Source: Candidatus Thorarchaeota archaeon SMTZ1-83
GTDB lineage: Archaea; Asgardarchaeota; Thorarchaeia; Thorarchaeales; Thorarchaeaceae
DNA: 11,219 bases
Direction of reading: 5' to 3'
Assembly: GCA_001563325.1 (NCBI GenBank)
Contig: LRSK01000002.1
Location: forward strand, 1-11,219
Of this stretch, positions 1 to 6,861 are shown piece by piece. Both the position numbers and the translations under genes were made by a program. The notes below the pieces were generated by a model that saw only the letters and a list, made by a program, of their open reading frames with translations, made no database searches and was not told the origin of the DNA. Position 1 is the first letter of the stretch. The number at the start of each line of letters is the position of its first letter.

Positions 1-1
1 C

Positions 2-3000
2 GTATCTTTCCTATTTCCGTATGATGTTGAGCAGGATGGAGTTGATGAACTGCTCGTCCTCGATGAGAGTGGTCAGCTCGTACTTGCAAGGGTAGTCGGG
101 CCCCTATCTACTGACTGGGCAGTCCAGGTAAGTGGCTCGACTCCACTTAGTGGCATCGTTACTGATTTCGATGGAGATTTGGTGGACGAGTTCCTGCTGT
201 TCACCAAGGAGGATGGGGGTCTGACTGCAGTTTCGCCGGAGGGAGAGATTGTCAGAGCCGTCGTGGTGGGGGAGGTTTATGTTCCAATCAGTCTTGGCAA
301 CGTAGATCCCGGCCAAGGACAAGAGGTCGCGGCATACCCTATAGTCCGTGAGGTTGGCGATGTCGTGGTCGGTGCCATTCGGGACCTAGACTGGTTCTAC
401 AGGATGACTGTGGCCGTGGATTATCCTACAGCGGACGTGGTCCAAGGTGAACCATTCTGGTCCAATGTGACTGTTACCAATATCTATGGTGAAACTATTG
501 AAGACGCATCCGTGTATGTGACCACACACTTCATGACTCCAGAGGGCGCAGCATCCAATACTTTCGGTTTCTACTTCGATCCTTCAGCGGCACACTACTC
601 TGGAGTGACTGATGCCGCTTGGCCTATGGGGATGCTAAACCTGAGTGTGTCTGTTGACCATGACTTCCTTCATCCCGCTTGGCTTGCAATCACGGACGCA
701 TTGGCAGTGCGGAGCAATCTGCGCGTTTCTGTGTTGGCTCCGGAAACCATCGCACAAGGAGAGAACATGACAGTGGAGGTCTGGGTGTTGGACAATCACG
801 ATGCGGCCGTAGAGGGTGCAACAGTCACAGTCAATATTGGTGGCATGGACTATGCAGCAACCCCAGTGAATCAGTCCTACGTCTTCGAGATGACTCAGGT
901 GCAGCTCTCAGCAGGTACGCATGCCATTATCGGCACAGCTACACATCCGTACGCTGTGGGTCCGGGAGTAGGAGGCCATGTCATCCGCGTTAACCTTCTT
1001 GCCTCAAGTCTCCTCGTGAGCAGTGACTTCCCAGGAGTTGTGCAGCAGGATGACCTCGTGACTTCATGGTTCAACCTCACGGACTCCTTCGGACAGCCAA
1101 TCGACAATGCTCAGGTATCTCTAAAGAGTGGACCAGAAGAGTTTCACCTCATAGAGAGTAGCACTTCTCCGGGCAGCTATCGATTCTCACACAACGTGAG
1201 CTTGGGAATTGGAAATCGAACGTTCGATCTGCGTGTCACTAAGCCAGATATCATAGGTTCCCTTTCCACTCAGATTACTGTGCAGGTCTTCGGAGAGCTA
1301 GAACCGAATATATTCTATGTACCTCGAGTCGAGGCTGGATCACACTTTGAAGTGAGTGTGTTCGTCAAGGACAGGTACGGACCTGTCTTTGAGGGCACAT
1401 CTGTGATCGTAGAGATAAACGGCACTCGTTATACAGCTACACATACAGACGGTGAGCCAGAATATGTACTAATGGTCTTAGCTGACTTCCTCATGGGCCC
1501 GAACAACTTCACAGTCTATGCAAATGCGACGTACGCCAGTCCCTGGTCTGATGTATTCGATATCAGAGCCTATGCTGATGCCGCGTCTTCTGCCGAGATT
1601 TCCTCCTCGCAGGGTTGGACTATCGAGCAGGGAGGTCAGACTGTCATGCAGCTCTTGCTTAGGGACTGGATCAATCGACCGGTAGCTGGAGGGACTGTGA
1701 ACTTCTTCGTGAAGGCTCTGTCCTACAGTATGCTAGAAGGCACTCAGGGCACGTACGCAGCCACTCTGTCTACCTCGGGATGGTCACCTGGAAGATACAA
1801 CTATACGATCTCGATTAGTCATACAGATATTGAAACTGGTGAGCCAGTCCGTGGAGTCCTCACAGTGACTGGCCAGTTGGTGTTTGACATTACTGTGATT
1901 CAGGAAACTCCAACCCAAGGGCAGCCCCTCGATGTCGTAATTGCGATTCAAGACATCTATGGCAATCCCATTCCCGGTTTGGACGTTTCGGTTTCTTTGA
2001 TGAACATGCCAATCATGACCGCACAGGAAACAGATGTCGTTGGGGAATATCATGCGTTCTTTCCGTATCTCCCGACGACCGAGGGTTACGGCGATTTCGC
2101 GGCCGTCATAACTGCTAGCGGTGAGCACGTTGCGACAAGAGTCGAAGAAGAAACAATCACAGTCTCACCGGCTGTGCCAGACCTGACGATGTCAACGGAG
2201 TCAATCAGTCTCGGTGCAGGATTGTCCTTCATCCTGAGCCTTATCGGAATGTTTGTATACTTCAGATTGGCGGCTTCGACAAGAGTTGATGATAAGTCGT
2301 TGGAGGGACTCAAGAAGTCCGTAAGACGAATGGATCGATTGTACTTGCTCATAGTTGCAGCAAGCGGAATCGGACTTGCAGGCTCGTACATGTACTACTC
2401 GGCAGGAGAATATGGACTTGCTCTGGTACTGACGGTCGTTCTGCTGGGAAGCTCTGTGCTTCTATACGGTCTTTGGCTCTACCGAAGCGCGGTTTCGGCC
2501 GTTCTCATCAGGGGGGCTCTGAGCAGAAGGAGAATGGCTCTTGGACTATGGCATCTCGTGTTCGTACCTTTGGTCATTGTAATGATGCTCAACTATGGGA
2601 CAGAGATTGATTGGTTCAAGCACTACATTATTGACCAGTCCTTTGCAATAGGGGACTTCCGTGTACCTGCAATCATGACCACAATCTTCACAGCATACGT
2701 ATCGTCGATTATCGTTGTGGTCGTGAATCTCTACAGAGAAGCGAGCAAGGGCATTAAGAAAATCGAAAGGATGGAGGAATCAGGAACGCCTATCGACATC
2801 GTCGAGGAAGAGAAGACTTCCATGATAGGCAGATTCAGCTCCTCGATAAGAATCAAGTTCTTGATGTTTCTCGTTGTTGTGGGTGCAGCAACAGTCATGT
2901 CGATGGACTTTCTCCAGAGCTATGCATTGGGCGTTATTGTGCTAATGCCAGTTGTGTTCCTGGTCATAATACCCTACATCTCCTCGCAGATTATCAAGAT

Positions 3001-3115
3001 ACTTGGTCGGGCAGGAAGTGCTGCAAGACGAAGGACTACCCCTGAGCTAACGCCAGCACTGGAAGAGGAACCGGAGGACGTGGATCTATACCACGAAGAA
3101 GAAATGGATGAATGA
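2..3115 (+). CDS. Large cell-surface protein: FG-GAP-like end, tandem Ig/MG-like repeats, polytopic membrane C-terminus (5' partial)
   Basis: The frame is open from base 2, so the gene starts before the window; a TTG at 179 is only an internal codon. The visible 1037 residues begin with two FG-GAP/VCBS-like strands (DGVDELLVLDESGQ near residue 13; DFDGDLVDEFLLF near 53), the end of a beta-propeller. About six beta-sandwich repeats of 90-100 residues follow (roughly 135-725), each with a pattern like 'QG..l.v.v.v.D.yG.Pv.ga.V.v', as in Ig-like or macroglobulin MG2 domains. Many N-x-S/T sequons (NVT, NLS, NMT, NGT, NFT) fit a glycosylated exterior. From about residue 734 come some seven hydrophobic helices with short charged loops, then an acidic tail (EEEPEDVD...EEEMDE). 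This implies an outside adhesive or sensing array anchored by a seven-helix module. I do not recognise the family of that module. The gene converges with the next one. The coding call is firm; the function is open. Confidence 0.9.
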   Translation, partial: VSFLFPYDVEQDGVDELLVLDESGQLVLARVVGPLSTDWAVQVSGSTPLSGIVTDFDGDLVDEFLLFTKEDGGLTAVSPEGEIVRAVVVGEVYVPISLGNVDPGQGQEVAAYPIVREVGDVVVGAIRDLDWFYRMTVAVDYPTADVVQGEPFWSNVTVTNIYGETIEDASVYVTTHFMTPEGAASNTFGFYFDPSAAHYSGVTDAAWPMGMLNLSVSVDHDFLHPAWLAITDALAVRSNLRVSVLAPETIAQGENMTVEVWVLDNHDAAVEGATVTVNIGGMDYAATPVNQSYVFEMTQVQLSAGTHAIIGTATHPYAVGPGVGGHVIRVNLLASSLLVSSDFPGVVQQDDLVTSWFNLTDSFGQPIDNAQVSLKSGPEEFHLIESSTSPGSYRFSHNVSLGIGNRTFDLRVTKPDIIGSLSTQITVQVFGELEPNIFYVPRVEAGSHFEVSVFVKDRYGPVFEGTSVIVEINGTRYTATHTDGEPEYVLMVLADFLMGPNNFTVYANATYASPWSDVFDIRAYADAASSAEISSSQGWTIEQGGQTVMQLLLRDWINRPVAGGTVNFFVKALSYSMLEGTQGTYAATLSTSGWSPGRYNYTISISHTDIETGEPVRGVLTVTGQLVFDITVIQETPTQGQPLDVVIAIQDIYGNPIPGLDVSVSLMNMPIMTAQETDVVGEYHAFFPYLPTTEGYGDFAAVITASGEHVATRVEEETITVSPAVPDLTMSTESISLGAGLSFILSLIGMFVYFRLAASTRVDDKSLEGLKKSVRRMDRLYLLIVAASGIGLAGSYMYYSAGEYGLALVLTVVLLGSSVLLYGLWLYRSAVSAVLIRGALSRRRMALGLWHLVFVPLVIVMMLNYGTEIDWFKHYIIDQSFAIGDFRVPAIMTTIFTAYVSSIIVVVVNLYREASKGIKKIERMEESGTPIDIVEEEKTSMIGRFSSSIRIKFLMFLVVVGAATVMSMDFLQSYALGVIVLMPVVFLVIIPYISSQIIKILGRAGSAARRRTTPELTPALEEEPEDVDLYHEEEMDE

Positions 3116-3133
3116 TGGCTCATCCGAGCCATC
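3114..3133. terminator. Perfect hairpin between convergent genes (possible bidirectional terminator)
   Basis: GATGGCTC (3114-3121) pairs perfectly with GAGCCATC (3126-3133) around a 4-base loop, ATCC. The hairpin starts inside the TGA stop of the upstream surface protein and ends 10 bases before the stop of the opposing gene. Read on the minus strand it is followed by a pyrimidine-rich stretch (ATTTCTTCTTC), so it would suit the minus-strand transcript better. Archaeal termination mainly uses T-tracts, so a role as a terminator or 3'-end stabiliser is inferred; the inverted repeat itself is seen directly. Confidence 0.5.
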
Positions 3134-3143
3134 GCTACTCTCA

Positions 3144-4691
3144 CTATTCAAAGTCTTCGTGAGATTCATCCAGACTCCCGTCTGGTAATTCAGCTTGTTC
3201 AGATTCCTCTGTTCCGTATTCAGACACAGAGTCACTTTCTGCCTCAAATACTTCCTCGGGCGCCTCATAATCATCGTAAGAGGGCTTCTCTTCAATCGGT
3301 TCAGTAGGCACCGCGGGTGGAGCCTCTTCGACGACGGGAATGTCTTGCTCACCGAGCTGCGTTCTGAGCTTCTCGATCTGAGTCCTGCGGGAAACATATA
3401 GTGCTACGATGACACCTAAGGAGAGGGCACCTCCAACAACAGTTAGAGTAGTCTGAAACTGGCTAGCGGCTCCACCGAGGAGTTGCTGCCAGGTCAGAAT
3501 GAGGAAGGCCAGTCCTCCAATGTTCATAACGAAGCTGCGTAGTGGTGTTTCGATCTTCTGTATTTCCGTGACCTTAGTATCGACCATCGCAGCGCCAATC
3601 ACTCCAGCATTATACTCGCTCGACTTGGTTCTCTTAGCGAGCTTGCGGATAGAGAGAGACTTCTTCCTACTCATCACCCTCAAGGCCGGGTCTACCCTTG
3701 AGGCAAGAAGGTCTGCATACAAGTTCTTGGCATCGTCTACGTCGATCTTGCACTTCTTGCAGTTTGTGGCATTCTCTCGCCACTTCGTCCTACAGTTAGG
3801 ACATCTGTCTTGACGCCAAGCGTCATGCGCAAGAGCACGAACACGCTGACGAACAATGTACTCGCTCACGCCTTCCTTAGTTTCCGGCTCTTCTTCGTCC
3901 TTCTTCTTTTTCTTGACTTTGACCATCCCAGCTACAACTGAGAACAGTGCTGGAAGTGCTCCGAGCACAGTAAGATCAGGCAAGGAACGAATCTCGGAGG
4001 CCTTCTTCTGTATGGATCTGAGTTTGTGAGCTGTACTCATTCCGTCGAACAGATTCTTGAAGTTGGCCCCCACTCCGACCACTGCTGTACCTGTCGCTAT
4101 GGCAGTTGCCACACCAGCTACTGATGTAACCGAATCAAGGAAGCTACTCGGAGGGATAAGGAGGAAGAAAGGCTGTTCGATTCTGTGGGGAGTATCTACC
4201 CCCGGCGTTTCGCCCTCGAGGTAGTACAACATGCTGACTGATGCTTCAAACTGTCCGGTGACGAGGTCTATCTCAAATCCTCCGAGGGAGGTAGTAAGTA
4301 TCGCCCCGAAGTCTATCAGGGCCTCCACGGGCAAGATAGGGTCAGCAGGTGACAAAAACGCTACTGTTTCGTTCTGAGACAAGAAGAGTTCGAATATCTT
4401 GAAACTCTGGTAGAAGAAGCTTATGGTACCGTTGAGATTGAAAATCGCCTCAGACCCCACAACATCAATCTGAATGTAGATAGTTGTGTAGTCTTCGAGG
4501 TCTATCTCAACAGGTTCAGTCTGACTGGTCTGCGTAATGCTAGTTCCATTGATGGAAACGAAAGCATGAAGATGATCGTCACCAAACCAGCCCGGGGGTT
4601 GCGCTGCAGCCAGAGATGCACTACATAAGAGAACCAGTGCTGCAAAAACGGCCAAAGATAGTATCTTTTTCCTATGGCGATAGCGTGGCAT
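3144..4691 (-). CDS. Secreted/membrane protein with signal peptide, four membrane segments and a cytoplasmic zinc ribbon; function unknown
   Basis: A 515-residue protein is read from ATG 4689-4691, chosen because GGTGAG lies 9 bases upstream. An ATG 14 codons earlier (4733) has no such site and would put non-signal residues before the RHRKK leader. The N-terminus is a clear signal peptide (basic residues, hydrophobic core, cleavage near ASLAAAQ, about residue 30). Next comes a beta-rich, sequon-containing external domain (about 35-180), two hydrophobic segments (about 187-208 and 240-257), a KVKKKKKDEEEPE stretch, and a zinc ribbon with Cys 297, 300, 311 and 314 (CPNC...CKKC). A basic helical segment (KKSLSIRKLAKRTK) follows, then two more helices (about 388-405 and 412-434) and a long acidic Pro/Glu tail. 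The external-domain-plus-cytoplasmic-ribbon layout suggests a membrane receptor or scaffold. It lies 93 bases downstream of the receiver gene on the same strand, which hints at a shared pathway. I do not recognise a named family. Confidence 0.85.
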   Translation of the reverse strand: MPRYRHRKKILSLAVFAALVLLCSASLAAAQPPGWFGDDHLHAFVSINGTSITQTSQTEPVEIDLEDYTTIYIQIDVVGSEAIFNLNGTISFFYQSFKIFELFLSQNETVAFLSPADPILPVEALIDFGAILTTSLGGFEIDLVTGQFEASVSMLYYLEGETPGVDTPHRIEQPFFLLIPPSSFLDSVTSVAGVATAIATGTAVVGVGANFKNLFDGMSTAHKLRSIQKKASEIRSLPDLTVLGALPALFSVVAGMVKVKKKKKDEEEPETKEGVSEYIVRQRVRALAHDAWRQDRCPNCRTKWRENATNCKKCKIDVDDAKNLYADLLASRVDPALRVMSRKKSLSIRKLAKRTKSSEYNAGVIGAAMVDTKVTEIQKIETPLRSFVMNIGGLAFLILTWQQLLGGAASQFQTTLTVVGGALSLGVIVALYVSRRTQIEKLRTQLGEQDIPVVEEAPPAVPTEPIEEKPSYDDYEAPEEVFEAESDSVSEYGTEESEQAELPDGSLDESHEDFE

Positions 4692-4700
4692 CCTTTGTAC

Positions 4701-4706
4701 CTCACC
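4701..4706 (-). promoter_or_regulatory. Ribosome binding site GGTGAG that decides the start at 4691
   Basis: On the minus strand GGTGAG is followed by nine bases and then ATG. It matches the archaeal anti-Shine-Dalgarno complement (GGAGGTGA). The upstream alternative ATG at 4733 is preceded by a T-rich tract (GCTTTTCTTTTG) with no purine-rich motif. That T-rich tract, at about 4740-4750, could instead end transcripts of the receiver gene. Confidence 0.6.
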
Positions 4707-4784
4707 TTGTTTACTCTGGAAGCACACAGACATGTCTACAAAAGAAAAGCATTGTGCAGACGGATTGCCTCAAGGGCATCTTCA

Positions 4785-5180
4785 CTAGTCCAGTTGCCGG
4801 ATGCCGCGCACCATCTCCGTGACCTTGGTGGCAATTGTCCTCATGCCTTCGCTCTTCATCAGGAGCCCTTTTGCTCCAGCAGAAACTGCCCGGCCAATCA
4901 AATCCCGGTCGACGTGTGCTGTAAGAATGTGAATGTTCTCGACACATATCTCGGTCAGCTTCCGGGTGCATTCTATTCCATCCATGACAGGCATCTTCAG
5001 ATCCATTAGTGTGATGTGGGGAAGACTGTTCTCATTGGCAAGCCTCGTTGCCGTTTTTATTGCCTCTTCTCCATCATTGGCTGAAACTACCTCAAGATCT
5101 TCGATGAATCTCTCTAAGAACTGACTGAGTACGTCAACTACTGGCTTCTCGTCATCTATGATGAAGACGATTGTTTTCAT
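4785..5180 (-). CDS. Stand-alone response regulator receiver domain (CheY-like)
   Basis: The 131-residue protein is one REC domain with no output domain. The acidic pair DD is at 9-10, the phospho-acceptor Asp60 sits in LMDLKMPVMDG, the conserved Thr is at 87 (ILTAH), and the Lys is at 109 after the AGAKGLLMK strand. These are the residues that bind Mg2+, receive phosphate from a histidine kinase and switch conformation. The length is normal for CheY/Spo0F-like single-domain regulators. No kinase lies in the window, so the partner is unknown. The ATG start is preceded by a modest GGAGCT about 10 bases upstream, and a TATA-like element lies some 60 bases upstream. The next gene on this strand encodes a zinc-ribbon membrane protein, which could be co-expressed. 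The domain identity is secure; the pathway is not known. Confidence 0.95.
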   Translation of the reverse strand: MKTIVFIIDDEKPVVDVLSQFLERFIEDLEVVSANDGEEAIKTATRLANENSLPHITLMDLKMPVMDGIECTRKLTEICVENIHILTAHVDRDLIGRAVSAGAKGLLMKSEGMRTIATKVTEMVRGIRQLD

Positions 5181-5237
5181 GGTGCAGAGCTCCGAATCGG
5201 GGTGCTAAATCAGATTCTGCGAGTCTGAGGCGGCTTG

Positions 5238-5254
5238 TGTGTATATACAGTATA
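5238..5254. promoter_or_regulatory. TATA-like region in the divergent intergenic space
   Basis: The stretch TGTGTATATACAGTATA lies between the divergently read receiver gene (start 5180) and OB-fold gene (start 5342). GTATATAC (5241-5248) is itself palindromic. On the minus strand it reads TTATACTGTATATAC, a plausible archaeal TATA box that would place transcription start about 25 bases downstream and leave a leader of about 35-40 bases before the receiver ATG. On the plus strand it could serve the OB-fold operon with a leader of about 70 bases. No convincing BRE could be assigned on either side, so direction is unresolved. Confidence 0.45.
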
Positions 5255-5341
5255 ACCAACTTATGAATGGTACTGGGGAATCACAAAAGTCGATAGGTCT
5301 TCTTTAGCATCCATGGTGTACGTATTCCTGGATGACATGAC

Positions 5342-5839
5342 TTGAGCCAAGCAAATGACAGTCGGGCACGACGAGAGAATCCTGCGTGTGTGACCGGCAT
5401 AGCAGAAATCACTCCTGAATGTAGAAACATAAAGGTGCAGTTCAGAGTCCTCTCCAAGGATGAACCAAGGGCAGTCACCTCGCGAAAGTGGGGCACCAAG
5501 CACCTTCTGACTGAGGCAGTGGTAGGGGATTCTACGGGAATAATCACATTAACGCTTTGGAATCTTGACAGAGAATACGTTGAGGTTGGAGGGAGTTACC
5601 TCCTGCGTGGAGGCAGAGCAATTGTCTACGATGAATGCATGCAATTGGCCATAGGCCTGCAAGGCGAGATTGTGCAGTCAGAACATCCCGTCGAGTTTGT
5701 CAATGAGTCAATGGACATGAGCAAACCCTTCATGGGACTTGCACCACGACGCAAGAGACCCAGAACAAAGAGCGGCAGATCTTTTCGAGGAGATCCGGGC
5801 CGAGAGGGCAAGGGATACTGTACATGGAAGTCCTTTTGA
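5342..5839 (+). CDS. OB-fold single-stranded DNA-binding protein (archaeal SSB/RPA-like)
   Basis: The product is 165 residues with one OB fold at about 18-112. The run ECRNIKVQFRVLSKDEPRAV, the later LLTEAVVGDSTGIITLTLW and the segment EVGGSYLLRGGRA resemble the crenarchaeal SSB type (SxxVTVxxRVL...V.EALVGDETG.I.LTLWD...). Trp50 and Trp73 are candidate base-stacking residues. After the fold comes a basic, Gly/Arg-rich tail (PRRKRPRTKSGRSFRG, 135-150), unlike the acidic tail of bacterial and Sulfolobus SSB. TTG 5342 is the first possible start after an in-frame stop. GTG 5390 would begin right before the OB fold and is a fair alternative; neither has a strong ribosome site. It is followed after 50 bases by the 2-phosphoglycerate kinase gene and may head that operon. 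A role in replication or repair is inferred; an RNA-binding role is possible. Confidence 0.8.
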   Translation: MSQANDSRARRENPACVTGIAEITPECRNIKVQFRVLSKDEPRAVTSRKWGTKHLLTEAVVGDSTGIITLTLWNLDREYVEVGGSYLLRGGRAIVYDECMQLAIGLQGEIVQSEHPVEFVNESMDMSKPFMGLAPRRKRPRTKSGRSFRGDPGREGKGYCTWKSF

Positions 5840-5889
5840 GCCGGTTCTCATGATGTGGTCAGGACTGAACATTACTCAGAAGTGACCCT

Positions 5890-6795
5890 ATGAGAATCAG
5901 CCATCGAGGCGTAAGAATGCCCTATCCTTTGGCGGCTCTGAGAGGCAAGCTCAGGCTCAGCGGACTCTCCGATCTCGAAGCAGACAGAGCGATAATTGAG
6001 CTGAAACGACACTTCTCCAGTTCTGGTGAAACCCCCACTCAAAAAGACCTGATGAATGTTTGCAGACAATTGATTGATTCATCCAGCACGACCATCTTGG
6101 AAGACTTCGATACGCTCGTGCAGTACGACACACTGAGAAGGAGCACTGACATCCAGCCAATCGTCGTAGTGTTGGAAGGAGCGTCTGCCACTGGCAAATC
6201 AATGCTCGCCCTAGACTTGATTGCGAATTTGGCCGCAACGCGCATCATCAGCACAGATTCGGTTAGGCAGATTCTGAGAGGGATCTACACACCGAAGGAA
6301 CACCCAGAACTCTATTGTCACACTTACCAAGCCCACGTGCACAGACAGTCAGGCCCGGAAGACCTTCACCCCGTGATTCGAGGCTTTCTTGCCCAATGCG
6401 ACGTCATAACGCCCGCAATCAAGACATCTGTACAGAGAGTGCTTGAAGAAGGAGCAGAAGCAATTGTGGAGGGTGTGCACATGGTTCCTGGTAACTTCCA
6501 ATATCTTGGTGCCAACATTCTGGAAGTCCTCGTCAATCCAAGAGAAGATGTACACAAGACGATGTTCATCGCGAAGCATACTACAAGCGGATTGAAGACG
6601 GTATCTGACGATAGTGAAGAGAGGGAGCGAGAGTTCGAGGCAACTCGACTCATTCAGGACTTCATGTCGAAACGGGCGACTGAAGCGTCTTTGGATATAG
6701 TCTCACTGGTCGACTATGAAGAGGCCGGGAACGAACTGAGATTACTCGCAATGGACTATATTCGTCGCATAGTCGAAACCACAGAGGATAAGTGA
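5890..6795 (+). CDS. pgk2: 2-phosphoglycerate kinase (ATP-cone plus P-loop kinase)
   Basis: The 301-residue protein has an N-terminal ATP-cone-like regulatory domain (about 1-75, with LRGKLRLSGLSDLEADRAI) and a P-loop kinase domain: Walker A GASATGKS at 97-104, STDSVRQ at 121-127, and EGVHMVPG at 194-201. This order and length fit the archaeal 2-phosphoglycerate kinase family (COG2074-type). That enzyme phosphorylates 2-phosphoglycerate with ATP to 2,3-bisphosphoglycerate, which cyclic 2,3-diphosphoglycerate synthetase then cyclises in methanogens. The cyclising enzyme is not in the window, so the end product here is uncertain. The ATG start has only a weak upstream GTGA. The gene follows the OB-fold gene by 50 bases and precedes the acyl-CoA synthetase gene by 66, all on one strand. 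The cone may sense nucleotide levels. The family call is strong from the motifs; the substrate is inferred. Confidence 0.85.
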   Translation: MRISHRGVRMPYPLAALRGKLRLSGLSDLEADRAIIELKRHFSSSGETPTQKDLMNVCRQLIDSSSTTILEDFDTLVQYDTLRRSTDIQPIVVVLEGASATGKSMLALDLIANLAATRIISTDSVRQILRGIYTPKEHPELYCHTYQAHVHRQSGPEDLHPVIRGFLAQCDVITPAIKTSVQRVLEEGAEAIVEGVHMVPGNFQYLGANILEVLVNPREDVHKTMFIAKHTTSGLKTVSDDSEEREREFEATRLIQDFMSKRATEASLDIVSLVDYEEAGNELRLLAMDYIRRIVETTEDK

Positions 6796-6812
6796 AGGGT
6801 CTAGTAGTGATA

Positions 6813-6839
6813 GTCTGCTGATACTTGGCAGACAGCAGA
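6813..6839 (+). other. Two overlapping, mutually exclusive hairpins before the acyl-CoA synthetase gene
   Basis: TCTGCTG (6814-6820) pairs with CAGCAGA (6833-6839), 7 bp around a 12-base loop. Alternatively GTCTGC (6813-6818) pairs with GCAGAC (6828-6833), 6 bp around 9 bases. The two share bases and cannot form together. They lie just after the kinase stop codon and end 7 bases before the GGAGGAG ribosome site of the next gene, so they may separate or tune expression within the operon. Function is inferred only from position. Confidence 0.35.
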
Positions 6840-6846
6840 ATCCAAT

Positions 6847-6853
6847 GGAGGAG
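6847..6853 (+). promoter_or_regulatory. Strong ribosome binding site GGAGGAG supporting the GTG start at 6862
   Basis: GGAGGAG lies 8 bases before GTG 6862-6864. An overlapping ATG at 6845 is in another frame, so the GTG is the supported start of the acyl-CoA synthetase subunit. Confidence 0.65.
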
Positions 6854-6861
6854 CCAGACGG

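Noticed and set aside
179..181. TTG at 179 as the start of the surface protein
   Set aside because: The frame is open to the left edge and the upstream residues form an FG-GAP-like strand, so the gene starts outside the window.
679..993. Plus-strand 104-codon Ser/Arg/Gly-rich frame within the surface protein gene
   Set aside because: It is a shadow of the Ig-like repeat coding sequence with no recognisable domain.
4692..4733. Upstream ATG at 4733 for the zinc-ribbon membrane protein
   Set aside because: It has no ribosome site and would place 14 polar residues before a typical signal peptide; ATG 4691 has GGTGAG at good spacing.
6845..6861. ATG 6845 as an alternative start before the acyl-CoA synthetase
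   Set aside because: It is in another frame, and the GGAGGAG with 8-base spacing supports GTG 6862.
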